Shown: in pieces, positions 43,809 through 52,682 of the stretch
Layout: every line of letters starts with the position of its first letter
Numbering within the stretch: position 1 is the first letter of the stretch
Assembly (NCBI GenBank): GCA_004431415.1
Contig: QPMI01000133.1
Coordinates: forward strand, 124,001 to 188,000
Direction of reading: 5' to 3'
DNA: 64,000 nt
Origin: Cyanophora paradoxa
Lineage: Eukaryota; Glaucocystophyceae; Cyanophorales; Cyanophoraceae
Made by a program: the position numbers and the translations under genes
Notes under the pieces: generated by a model
Database searches by the model: none
The model's input: only the letters and a program-made list of their open reading frames with translations
What the model was told of the DNA's origin: nothing

Positions 43809-43996
43809 TTTTTTATTTTGTTAGTGCCCGATCTCGACGCAACCTGATAGCTGCTGCTGAGGGGATTCCGAATCTGTTTTCAGAATTACAAACGGAGCAG
43901 TTGGTGAAGAGATACAGGACTCTAAACCGCAAAAGAAACATATTCAGCACCTCAAACCCGGGTAAATCTATCATCCAGTTCGCGAAAGTAATATAA
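43781..43996 (+). CDS. Doubtful small ORF
   Basis: 71 residues with NLIAAAEGIPNLFSELQTEQ and a basic second half. It overlaps the start of the opposite-strand ORF unless that gene starts at 43772. No homologue is visible in element 2. Confidence 0.2.
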   Translation: MRESRKSLSIFYFVSARSRRNLIAAAEGIPNLFSELQTEQLVKRYRTLNRKRNIFSTSNPGKSIIQFAKVI

Positions 43997-44172
43997 ATGT
44001 GTAGAGCATGCAAAGAGGATTCCGGCGATGGTCGCGGTTTTAATTGTTGATGAGTTGGTGAAGAGTTACAGCAGTTTGTATGATTTTTGGGGATTTTTGG
44101 GTTCCGGAACCCAAAATTAAATAATCTGGTGCAAAATTAAAAAGTCCCTACTGTGGGGCATGCCGCGAACAC

Positions 44173-44385
44173 ATCTCGGGATAGCATCTCGGGACAGGAT
44201 AGCATCTCTCGGGATAGCATCCTTGATGAATGAGCTATCTCGGGATGGTGTCTCGGGATAGCATATTTGATGAATGCTCTATCTCGGGATAGCATCCCTG
44301 ATGAATGCTCTATCTCGGGATAGCATCTCTGACTCGGGATAGCATCCCTGATGAATGCTCTATCTCGGGATAGCATCCCGAGCGC
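44173..44385. repeat. Tandem array of CTCGGGATAGCAT
   Basis: About nine copies of CTCGGGATAGCAT or one-base variants, spaced mostly 31 bp apart with TGATGAATGCTCTAT between them. CTCGGGATAGCATC also occurs directly joined without the spacer in three places. Confidence 0.85.
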
Positions 44386-44386
44386 G

Positions 44387-44453
44387 AACACGTGACGTTC
44401 ACGAACACGTGACGTTCTCAAACACGTGACGTTCTTGAATACGTGACGTCACG
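44387..44453. repeat. 17-bp tandem array of CACGTGACGT
   Basis: Four units: AACACGTGACGTTCACG, AACACGTGACGTTCTCA, AACACGTGACGTTCTTG and a last diverged AATACGTGACGTCACG. Each full unit joins a G-box (CACGTG) to a TGACGT half-site; the last ends in the full TGACGTCA palindrome. Such sites are bound by eukaryotic bZIP factors. Confidence 0.85.
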
Positions 44454-44600
44454 ACATATATACAGTATATATACACAAACCTCCGTATTGCCGTTTGACC
44501 AAGAAAAAAATACTTGGAAAATATAAAATATTAAATAATATTATTATATATACATATACATATATATAATCAAAAAATCCGAAAAAATTCCCTCTTTTTT

Positions 44601-46136
44601 CTATCGTATAAATGCACCTGTAACATCCACTCTCATAGTTGGGGCATTTATATATACAATTGGATAAATACGAATATACCTTGTCCTCAGAGGGTAGCCA
44701 ATATAGAAAATGTCTTTAATAGAGGTGGGATACCCAGAACTGTATGAGACATCACCACTATTGTGGGCATTATTAATGGTTTCAGACATGAACACTCTGT
44801 TGACACCTTCATACTTGATAAATGACCAGGAAACACCATCTTGTGATGTTGCAACATTGAAGGTCTTAATAAAAGCGTTTGTCACACCAGAACCATATGC
44901 AATTATAGATGCTACCTCAAATATGTATGGGAAGGATACTTGCAGATACTCAGTGGGAACACTCCATATTCCATCAGGAGCAGATGCATTTGCCTCCCAA
45001 CCAGTCAAGGAAGGTCTTGCTTTAAATGCCTCCCTTCCAATTTTCGATGATGAAGCAGTGAATGCACCATCTGATAGAAGATACCAGTTAGCATCAATGG
45101 GAGGTATATTATTCAGAGTTGATGATATATAGAACCTTGCAGGGTTCTTGATTTCATAATTTGCAACCAGTAAATCACAGAGTCTATCAATCATGACTGT
45201 GTTTGCTGCTATATACATTTCGGTTGCATCTATCATATCTGGGATCTTAGAAGTATCATCCAGGGAGTTAACTATGGTCTTTGGAAGTGGAACAGAGAGT
45301 CTATAATATCTTGCATATCCCTGATCATCATTATATGGGAGAAACTCTTGCATCTTTTCCAGTGCTGAGAGTTCACTTGCAGCCATCAACATATTAATTA
45401 ATGGACTTCCAGAGGTCGAAGCAATCCAAGAGAGGATACCCCAGCTGTTCACATCTTCATAGGAATATCCCACATTGGGGGCATCTGTTTCATTAACCTC
45501 ACCACAGGATATACTGATCACAATTATATCATCATCATCATCATAGATCTTCTTAGCATGGCTGTAACCACATACACTGGGATTGTTATTACCTGAGATT
45601 GCACCATCAATTAGAGACATCCCATCATAGTTCACAGGTGAGAAGTAAGTAGGAGCAGCAGAGGTGGATCTTGCAGCAATCTTGCTGGGGATGGATTTGT
45701 AGAAGTTATCATTGGTGATAAAGATGGGCTTCATACTCACAGTATCAAAACTTGTGATCACCACATCTTTTAGAGAGTCTTGGATGAGAGACTCACCAGT
45801 AACAGTGAGAATGGCTGTCTCCAATGGGGTCACATCATACTTGGTGTTGAAAAGGGCATTATCTATAATATTTCTGGGATTAGCAAAGATTAAAGGCAGT
45901 TGATTTAGATAGGTGGAATGCAAATCGGTTGCAGTGAGTTTAGGTTCGTTTGGAAATTCGGGATTTTTCACATTGAGACCAATTGCAATAATCCCACCAG
46001 TGGATGTTCCACTCACCAGGTCAACAAGATCTATTACTCTTTTTCCAGTTCGAGTTTCGATTTCTTTTAGCAATCTCGTAATAATTATACCACGAGCTCC
46101 TCCACCTGAGAGACTGAGAATTACGCGAAGGGGCAT
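44601..46136 (-). CDS. Patatin-like phospholipase fused to a discoidin-like domain
   Basis: 511 residues, intact. The N-terminal patatin domain shows the oxyanion hole SLSGGGARG (about residue 8-16), the nucleophile elbow GTSTGG (Ser about residue 46) and the catalytic Asp in SLIDGAISGNN (DG-A in place of DG-G). Patatins hydrolyse acyl esters of membrane lipids. The C-terminal 150 residues look like an F5/8 type C (discoidin) domain: DGAFTASSS, TEYLQVSFPYIFEVASIIAY, FNVATSQDGVSWSFI and RYIRIYPIVY. Such domains bind glycans or phospholipids. Inference: a virion-borne or secreted lipase that attaches to membranes, possibly for entry or exit. It is divergent from the long fibre gene with a 49-bp gap, an arrangement kept in element 2. 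Confidence 0.8.
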   Translation of the reverse strand: MPLRVILSLSGGGARGIIITRLLKEIETRTGKRVIDLVDLVSGTSTGGIIAIGLNVKNPEFPNEPKLTATDLHSTYLNQLPLIFANPRNIIDNALFNTKYDVTPLETAILTVTGESLIQDSLKDVVITSFDTVSMKPIFITNDNFYKSIPSKIAARSTSAAPTYFSPVNYDGMSLIDGAISGNNNPSVCGYSHAKKIYDDDDDIIVISISCGEVNETDAPNVGYSYEDVNSWGILSWIASTSGSPLINMLMAASELSALEKMQEFLPYNDDQGYARYYRLSVPLPKTIVNSLDDTSKIPDMIDATEMYIAANTVMIDRLCDLLVANYEIKNPARFYISSTLNNIPPIDANWYLLSDGAFTASSSKIGREAFKARPSLTGWEANASAPDGIWSVPTEYLQVSFPYIFEVASIIAYGSGVTNAFIKTFNVATSQDGVSWSFIKYEGVNRVFMSETINNAHNSGDVSYSSGYPTSIKDIFYIGYPLRTRYIRIYPIVYINAPTMRVDVTGAFIR

Positions 46137-46185
46137 CTTTACTTAACTCAAATTTAATAAATCTCTATAAGTAGAGTAAACAGGG
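46137..46185. promoter_or_regulatory. Divergent promoter region, patatin and fibre 1
   Basis: A 49-bp AT-rich gap between two divergent starts, containing AATTTAATAAATCTCTATAA. TATA-like elements face both ways, so patatin and fibre are probably expressed together, as late genes. Confidence 0.45.
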
Positions 46186-49100
46186 ATGAGTTTCAATTAT
46201 CCAGCAAACCTACAAACCATTTCCTCATCAGGAAGAGGGAAGGCAGATAACAAACATGTGAATTTCGATAACTTGACAGCCAGAGGGTCAATCTCAATTG
46301 ACCACAGTGCAGATGAACCCTCAAAGACTCACCCAAGAGAGCATGCACTTTCAATAAACGAAATGGATCCCGAAAAGGAGGATGTGAGTGTTGCTTTCAG
46401 CATGGGAAATGTGAAATCGAATCAGGTAGCCCAGATTAAAGCAACCAGGAGCAGACCAAGAAAACTGAAAACCAGTGGAACCCATCCAGATATTCCAACT
46501 CGATTCGATAGTGGTAGGTTAATATTCAATGTTCAAAATGAGAAGGGTGGGCATCAGAGTGGTTTGAGAATCTATAATGAAGGATCAAATGCAATTGCAC
46601 AAATTCCCGAAATATTACAGATAGCCCCCCATGGAGAAACCAACAAAATCGAGTTCACTAACAATGTTTATCCAAGAGATATTGTGGCGAATTCGGCTTC
46701 TAATGCACAATTCGGTTTCCAACTACCTGGTGATACAGCAAAGAATAAGGCGTCTATCACTGTCAACAGTAGCCCCACTCAACCAGTAACAATTCGTTTA
46801 CATCCAGACCTTGTCGAAATGGATAGGCACCTTTTACCTCTGGTAACCAACACCAAAGATCTTGGTATTAGAACCAGGCAATGGCGAAATATCCATGGAA
46901 GCAATGTCTATGCAAATGGTGAGAAACTTGTAAGTGAGAAGACCATCAGAGAGATCTTTGAATATTATGGACCTGTCCCAGTTCCCTTTCCTCTTCCATG
47001 GGATCCACCAGATTTAACACCCAAGAAGCAACCAGGAAGAGAGTATACAGCAGATGAGACAGTTCCTTTTGGTCAACACATTGTGAGTTGGGAGCAGGTT
47101 CGCAATAAACCTATAATTGAACCAAAAAAGCAAATTGATGAGCAATATTTACCACCTGAAATCGATATATTGGAGCTTGATGATTACTACTTCGTCCCAG
47201 ATGAGGAGGAATACCTACCTGATGGTTTCGACCCACAGGAATATGAATATGATCAATATGACCCCAATGAGGAAGAGTATTTACCAGATGGCTTAGATCC
47301 ACAAGAGTATGAGTATGAGCAGAACTATGAACCCCATGAGGAATATTTAGCAGATGGTCACGAACCACCAGTTGTTGATTATGAGCAACCATATGAACCC
47401 CATGAAGAATTATTACCAGATGGATTTCGCCCAGAGATTTGGGAATTCTTCCCAGATTGGGAGCAGATCAACAATAAACCAGCCAGATTTCCACCAGAGG
47501 ATCACAACCATGACTGGGATGAGATATTAGGTAAACCAGAGAAATTCCCACCAGAGGATCACAGGCATGACTGGGGTGATATTGATGGGATACCTACTGA
47601 GTTTCCACCAGCAGACCATCGGCATGATTGGGACGAAATTGACCAGCAACCTACTTTTGCATCAGCAGGAAATATATTAACAGATTTCCAACATGGAGTA
47701 AGTCTTTACCAAAGTAATACAATACCAGAAAGATTACAATTAAATGACCACTACCTTAATCGCATGGGAATAGAAGCAGGCACAGGAATGGAAGCGGAAT
47801 TATACATTAGACCGCCCAGAAGAGATGGAATTTTACCAGTTAGTGGTAATTTTGGTTTGTATGAGACAAAACCCGGAATCTATCTAACAAGTTACTACCC
47901 TGAGGATATCCCGATGACAGATAGTTTAATAATACCGCTTCCATCTGATCCAGCAAACTATGATGACAAAGATGCAGCAATCCAAATTAATGTTACTGAT
48001 GTAAGTGACTTAGATAGTTCAAGACCCAAATTAATATTCACCAGAGAGAGATTGTTACCCAATGCTCTCATTGGAAATCGAGATGACTACAAGAGATGCG
48101 AAATCTCATGGATAAAAACGAATTATAATGGTGGAGTTGGTGAGGGAGTTTTAGAAATCAATCAAAGGGCAGCAGCAAAGAATATTCACAATGAGACCAT
48201 ATCAAGAGTGGTAACAGAGGATTACCTTCAAGCCCAAAACTACATAGATGAAACAGAACTGAATACAATTATTGCAGGTATTAATATTGGTGTGACAGGT
48301 GATTACCTCCCTCTCACAGGTGGGATTATTGATGGAACAGTGACAGCATGTAACTTCTTTGTTCACACTGAAAGCAATCAAACCTTTCCTGTGGTTCACC
48401 CAGGAGGTGAGTATGAGATACCTGATGATCCAGCTATTATGCCCATTAAAATCGATCTCCCTTCTGATTATGTCGGAAGGGGTGAACTCAAAATCATATC
48501 TTTCACAGGAGATTATAATGATCTCATAAACAAACCCACCTCAGCAAATCTACACCCTGTTGCATTTTCGGGTAGCTTCCTCGATCTTAATAATAGATCA
48601 CACACCCATACAAAGGCAGAAATCACAGATTTTGCACATACTCACACCAAATCCCAGATAACAGATTTTGCTCACTTCCACACCAGAGCAGATATCACAA
48701 ATTTCGCTCACACTCATGTTAAATCAGAGATAACAGATCTTGGAAATGTTGCATATGTTGGTCACACCCATACGAAGGCAGAGATTACAGATTTTGCACA
48801 CAATCACACTAAGGCGGAGATTACAGATTTTGCACACACTCATGATTGGAATACAGATATTTATAACAAACCAGCGATTTTCTCAGGCAACTACCTCGAT
48901 TTGACCAATAGACCAACTCTTGATCCCTTTACAGCCAATAACATCACAGCAAATGCAAACCTTCTTGTTGGATCAGGTTACTTTCTTGACTACGACCCCT
49001 ACATTATGCCCAATCCTCCTGTGATTTGGAATTTCCACAATTCAACTCTTTCTACTAACACAATATCATACTACCAGGATAAAACACTTCTTGTTCGCGG

Positions 49101-49495
49101 TAATGCATATGCAAGAGAAATGTGGGTCAGGGATCCTCGCAATAATGCTGCTGTTACCAAGTTGATGCCCCAATATGTTTTTGATAATTACACTACTACT
49201 GGAATAAGGAAGGGACATACAATTTCGTCATAAACAATCCCCAAATTGGTGGTAGTTCAGCAAGGCAAAATCATACCATTACATTAAGTTGGAGTCCTGC
49301 TTTTGCATCAACCCCATCTGTTGTTGCAACATTGGAGGGACTGCCTGCAACTAATGTAGAGATCGACTACAAAATGGGAATATCAAGCAACTCAACCACC
49401 TCAACCACCATAAATCTTGTTGTTTGGGCAGCAGGATATATAAACATACAACCCCAAACCTTCATGGTTACAGTGCATTGGATAGCAACTGCTTG
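46186..49495 (+). CDS. Long tail-fibre-like protein with C-terminal H-type-lectin-like domain (frameshifted near 3' end)
   Basis: The first frame gives 1015 residues. The N-terminal block RFDSGRLIFNVQNEKGG and the block LGIRTRQWRNIHGSNVYANG are shared with fibre 2 and resemble phage tail fibres. Acidic Pro/Tyr-rich repeats (DEEEYLPDGFDPQEYEY) follow, then 'FPPEDH-H-DW' repeats, the phage-like DYLPLTGGIIDGTV, and 12-residue HTHTKAEITDFA repeats. The frame ends at 49233, but a conserved 90-residue extension continues in the next frame from about 49212 to TGA 49493-49495 (YNFVINNPQIGG, WSPAFASTPSVVATLEGL, MVTVHWIATA). That extension fits an H-type lectin beta-sandwich, which binds sugars. One base lost in the G run at 49212-49214 explains the break. 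Likely role: trimeric receptor-binding fibre. Confidence 0.7.
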
Positions 49496-49520
49496 ATTTC
49501 AATCTTTTACTATTATAAAG

Positions 49521-50123
49521 ATGACCTCTCTATTAGAAATCCCAAACTACGAACTTGCAGCAAAATCACTGCACAGCATCTCTCATGGAGTAGTTGATTC
49601 AACACCTGGGAATATCTGCACTGAAACATCAAGTAATACCTCTTTCACAGAGAATAATATACTCAGATTCAAAGAAATTCGATGTGATCGAAATGGAGGC
49701 AAGATTAGAGCCACAGGCATTATTATCTCGAATAAAAATCAAGTTCAAGCAGGTCAAATAGTCCCCGATTCAGCAATATATGATAATGTGGGTGGATTCA
49801 CCACAGCAAAGATAGTAGCTTTCGATAACACAATAAATAATTCGGCTCTTGTAGTAAGAAGTGGAGGCGCCTACATTGGTGATGGAGCAATTGTGATGGG
49901 GACTGTCACAGCAAATCAATTAAATGTGAACGGGACAAGTAGTTTTGGTGGGTATATGAATTTCAATGGTGGTCTATCAGGGAATATAATTTATGGGACT
50001 CTTCAAGCATTTCTGAGAGTTCAGGCACCCGAGATTGGTAATGGGACAGATTCCAACACGACCTATAAACGAAATGGGAATGCGATTGTTACTCTTGAAA
50101 AAACAACAGTAGCAGTGTTGTAA
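49521..50123 (+). CDS. Short fibre-like protein 1
   Basis: 200 residues. Related to the products at 50743-51576 and 51605-52453 by the N-terminal block (ILRFKEIRCDRNGGKIRATG with IISN after it) and by ALVVRSGGAYIGDGAIVMG. The second half, with repeated short beta strands and Asn/Gly turns (LNVNGTSSFGGYMNFNGGL), looks like a fibrous beta-helix. Probably a minor fibre or a fibre base. The stop is followed after 6 bp by a strong hairpin. The leader TTACTATTATAAAG is of the structural-gene type. Confidence 0.6.
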   Translation: MTSLLEIPNYELAAKSLHSISHGVVDSTPGNICTETSSNTSFTENNILRFKEIRCDRNGGKIRATGIIISNKNQVQAGQIVPDSAIYDNVGGFTTAKIVAFDNTINNSALVVRSGGAYIGDGAIVMGTVTANQLNVNGTSSFGGYMNFNGGLSGNIIYGTLQAFLRVQAPEIGNGTDSNTTYKRNGNAIVTLEKTTVAVL

Positions 50124-50129
50124 AGGGGA

Positions 50130-50185
50130 GGACCCCCCCTCAAACCAGACCGCCCCCCAAAGTCTGGTTTTACCATCAGGGGTCC
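50130..50185 (+). terminator. Nested hairpin after short fibre 1
   Basis: Inner perfect stem AAACCAGAC (50142-50150) / GTCTGGTTT (50162-50170) and outer stem GGACCCC (50130-50136) / GGGGTCC (50179-50185). It starts 6 bp after a stop codon and lies at the right end of element 1, so it could end transcription or mark the element end. Confidence 0.6.
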
Positions 50186-50337
50186 ACCCCTATAAGCGTG
50201 ATCATTGAGCGAAATTAGTGAGCTAGAGTAGACGTGTTGATTAGGCGTTAGTTTAGGGAGATATCGGAACTGAGTTTAGGAGGGCGTGTGTGGGTGTACT
50301 TGGGGCCCCGGTTGCTTGCGCGCGGTCTGCTGCGGCC
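50186..50337. other. Short spacer between the two viral elements
   Basis: About 150 bp without a gene. Its right half (50280-50337) is GC-rich (GTTGCTTGCGCGCGGTCTGC), unlike the viral DNA on either side, and may be a remnant of host DNA between two integrations. Confidence 0.4.
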
Positions 50338-50706
50338 TCAATCATCTTCTTCCACGATGATCAATGTTTTTTCTGTAGAAGTTCTCCTATGCCTTGGTGA
50401 ATCGTGTCTTTGGGCATTCCTGAAATTGAACGGGAGCAGAGTCAAATTTTGCATTGGAGTTCTAGGGATCGCATGCCCATGGGTCCCAGGCCACGAGCTC
50501 CGTCTATCAGTAGGAACTAGCCAGGGCACAGGGGAGTCTGTTCGAGATTGTTCACAGGGCGACACTGACCGAGAAGTGTTTGGAGTTCCATCAGTGCCGT
50601 CGGTTTCTGAGATATTTAGATCAATAGTTGTTTCGCAGCAGCTGCTCTTGAGATTGCTTGTGATGTGAAGGTGAAACATGTCAAGACATCTCCTTATCAA
50701 ATCCAT
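50338..50706 (-). CDS. Small conserved protein, MDxxRxxxxMFxLHI family, element 2 copy
   Basis: 122 residues. The start MDLIRRCLDMFHLHITSNLK, then SSCCETT, matches the element 1 protein at 35088. The tail differs: Thr/Ser/Arg-rich and probably disordered, ending in acidic VEEDD. The conserved N-terminus with a free tail suggests anchoring through the helix. Its function is unknown. Confidence 0.55.
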   Translation of the reverse strand: MDLIRRCLDMFHLHITSNLKSSCCETTIDLNISETDGTDGTPNTSRSVSPCEQSRTDSPVPWLVPTDRRSSWPGTHGHAIPRTPMQNLTLLPFNFRNAQRHDSPRHRRTSTEKTLIIVEEDD

Positions 50707-50742
50707 TCATAGTACTTGTTGCACATAAAAGAATGAAGATCT

Positions 50743-51576
50743 CTAAGGATTAGGATCGGCCCCGCCGATTGGGAAATAACGATTCGAATTGAACGTTTCC
50801 CCGTACTTGACACCATTTGCAATCACATCTGTTCTTTCGGCAAATAGAATTATTTTGTAGGCCCCCATGAGCGTTGCCCTCACAATAAACTGGTAATCTT
50901 CAACCCCAACGGGAGCAGAGTGGAAAGCAACACCAAAATTGTCGATCGGATTGATTAAAACAGCTATGTTTGGCCGGAGAGCATCATTCCTCCTACAAAG
51001 GAAATAGATATCAGGGGGAATATCAACAACACTCTTGAAATGATTTCCGAGTGGCTGAACGTTATCTACGATCGATGTTTGCTCATTTATGTTTAGCGTG
51101 AAGACTTTGATGATATAAGGCGAATTCATAGAAGGCACATAGGTTCGAATTCTTTCATTTACGTTTTCAGGGTTGGGTTGATCATTAACAAATATAGGGG
51201 CACAAGCAGCTCCGCCCACTCTCAGGCCGTCTCCTATATAAGCACCTCCAAATCTGCAGGTCAAAGCTCCTATTCTTGATTCGTAGGTAAAAGTATTAAC
51301 CTTGTTAGCGTCGTCATAGCTATCAGGATCGCCATAATGCGCATTAAAATTAGCATTAGTTACAAGGAGATTAGTCGTTTTAATAGTGCCATTATTTTTG
51401 TCACATCGAACCTCTCCTAAACGTAATATGTGATTCTCCCGGAAGGTGTTTAAAGTTGGCTGCTGCTCTGTGGACTCTAGGCCAGGCACATCATCTGAAA
51501 CTGCATGCTGCAGGACGTGGTTGGCTGGAGCGGCGAGGGTCAACGATGGAACTACTATTCTTTCAACAGCTTCCAT
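50743..51576 (-). CDS. Short fibre-like protein 2
   Basis: 277 residues. It shares with the other short fibres HVLQHAVSDDVPGLESTEQ, ILRLGEVRCDKNNGTIKTTN and the glycine block FGGAYIGDGLRVGGAA. The second half (SPYIIKVFTLNINEQTSIV and NGVKYGETFNSNRYF near the end) looks like a globular beta-rich head and differs from short fibre 1. Probably a receptor-binding or decoration protein of the virion. It is 28 bp from short fibre 3 on the same strand. Confidence 0.55.
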   Translation of the reverse strand: MEAVERIVVPSLTLAAPANHVLQHAVSDDVPGLESTEQQPTLNTFRENHILRLGEVRCDKNNGTIKTTNLLVTNANFNAHYGDPDSYDDANKVNTFTYESRIGALTCRFGGAYIGDGLRVGGAACAPIFVNDQPNPENVNERIRTYVPSMNSPYIIKVFTLNINEQTSIVDNVQPLGNHFKSVVDIPPDIYFLCRRNDALRPNIAVLINPIDNFGVAFHSAPVGVEDYQFIVRATLMGAYKIILFAERTDVIANGVKYGETFNSNRYFPIGGADPNP

Positions 51577-51604
51577 TTTAGAAAACAGAAGATAAAACTT
51601 TCAT

Positions 51605-52453
51605 TTAAGGTATAGGATTTTCCGGATTGTTCTCCTCATACATGTTATTCAGTGCTGGATCAAAGTTTAACCCTCTAGTGGCCACAGATGCAGCCACATC
51701 GGAGCGATAGCCAATGATTAGGATAGAATATCTGCCTATAGCAGTAGCATATAAATCGAAAAGATGCCTTGTATTAATATTACGAACAACGTATCCACGC
51801 CCTGCGTGTCCTAGACCCTGTACAAAGAACGTGTAAACATGGCCTATTTGATCATTTTGATCTTGACAGAGCGATTGAAGTGCCTTGGGGATTTCTCTGT
51901 TTGAAAGCAACCTCTCTCCATCGAGACCATTTGGTGTGCTTGAATTAGCTATTGTAATTTCAACTTCTACTAGAGCTTGTGCATAGGGGAGGTCACAGCA
52001 GGGTACATACATGCGAACTCGTTTACGATTTTCAGCATTCTCTAATGAAAAGTCTGGGACATCATTGATGGCAATCGATGATGATAGCCCTCCACTAACT
52101 CGGCAAGCACCGGTAATAGCCGCACCACCGGAGCGCACAGTGAGGGCAGCAGTGTTTTGATCGTAGTTTATGCTTCGGAGGTCAACACTGTACGAATCAA
52201 CTCCCCCTGTTATGGGCTGGGAGAAATTCGCATTAGTAACTAATAATCGTGTTGTTTTTACAACCCCAGAGTTTTTATCTGCGCGCAATTCTTTACACCG
52301 AATCACAGATCGCTGATCAAATGCATTAGTTGAATTTGGACGCTCAGTGGACTCCAATCCAGCAATGGCATCGCTAACTTCGTGCTGCCTCATATGGATG
52401 GCTGGGGAGCCGAGCGAGTAGATAGGTAGTTGGACCCGATTGTACTCGGTCAT
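51605..52453 (-). CDS. Short fibre-like protein 3
   Basis: 282 residues, a paralogue of short fibre 2: HMRQHEVSDAIAGLESTERP, IRCKELRADKNSGVVKTTRL, LLVTNANF and AALTVRSGGAAITGACRVSG. The C-terminal head is related but diverged (YAQALVEVEITI, LFDLYATAIGRYSILIIGYR). Likely from tandem duplication followed by divergence. Confidence 0.55.
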   Translation of the reverse strand: MTEYNRVQLPIYSLGSPAIHMRQHEVSDAIAGLESTERPNSTNAFDQRSVIRCKELRADKNSGVVKTTRLLVTNANFSQPITGGVDSYSVDLRSINYDQNTAALTVRSGGAAITGACRVSGGLSSSIAINDVPDFSLENAENRKRVRMYVPCCDLPYAQALVEVEITIANSSTPNGLDGERLLSNREIPKALQSLCQDQNDQIGHVYTFFVQGLGHAGRGYVVRNINTRHLFDLYATAIGRYSILIIGYRSDVAASVATRGLNFDPALNNMYEENNPENPIP

Positions 52454-52665
52454 TTGATAGAAACGAAAGAGAAAAAATAATGCAGCAACGTCAAGCTGGA
52501 GTGATCAGATTTGATCCGAGAGCTTGATAGATAGTGGATAGGTTATGAAGTGACATCATCATAGTTTTCAGGTTTGAATCGAGCTCATTATATTTGCCGG
52601 CAGGATCACCATACGCCGATTGCGCAAGGACATTAACCAAGAGGTTTTTATATTCATGAACAACT

Positions 52666-52682
52666 GGGGACAGTTTGTTAGT
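52666..52682. repeat. Target site duplication, left copy
   Basis: GGGGACAGTTTGTTAGT, identical to 55768-55784. It lies inside the coding frame of the split viral gene. Confidence 0.85.

Larger units (their letters stand above)
43997..44600. other. Non-coding repeat region of element 1
   Basis: About 600 bp without a gene. It contains two tandem arrays (44173-44385 and 44387-44453) and then an AT-rich stretch with TATATATACAGTATATATA (44456-44474). It separates the replication/integration block from the patatin-fibre block. Confidence 0.6.
28399..50185. mobile_element. Endogenous Polinton-like virus, element 1
   Basis: An AT-rich, intron-less, gene-dense insert in GC-rich DNA. It carries the core set of Polinton-like viruses: double-jelly-roll major capsid protein, packaging ATPase, primase-helicase, protein-primed DNA polymerase B and a retroviral-type integrase, plus fibre genes. 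The left limit is placed at the inverted repeat at 28399 and the right limit at the hairpin at 50185; both are approximate, and no terminal inverted repeat or target duplication was recognised. An adenovirus-type protease, common in Polintons and virophages, was not seen. The presence of an integrase explains how it came to be in the genome. Confidence 0.85.

Noticed and set aside
44173-44453. CRISPR or telomere repeats
   Set aside because: Spacers are not unique and unit lengths vary; the units do not match known telomere repeats. It is treated as a tandem regulatory-type array.
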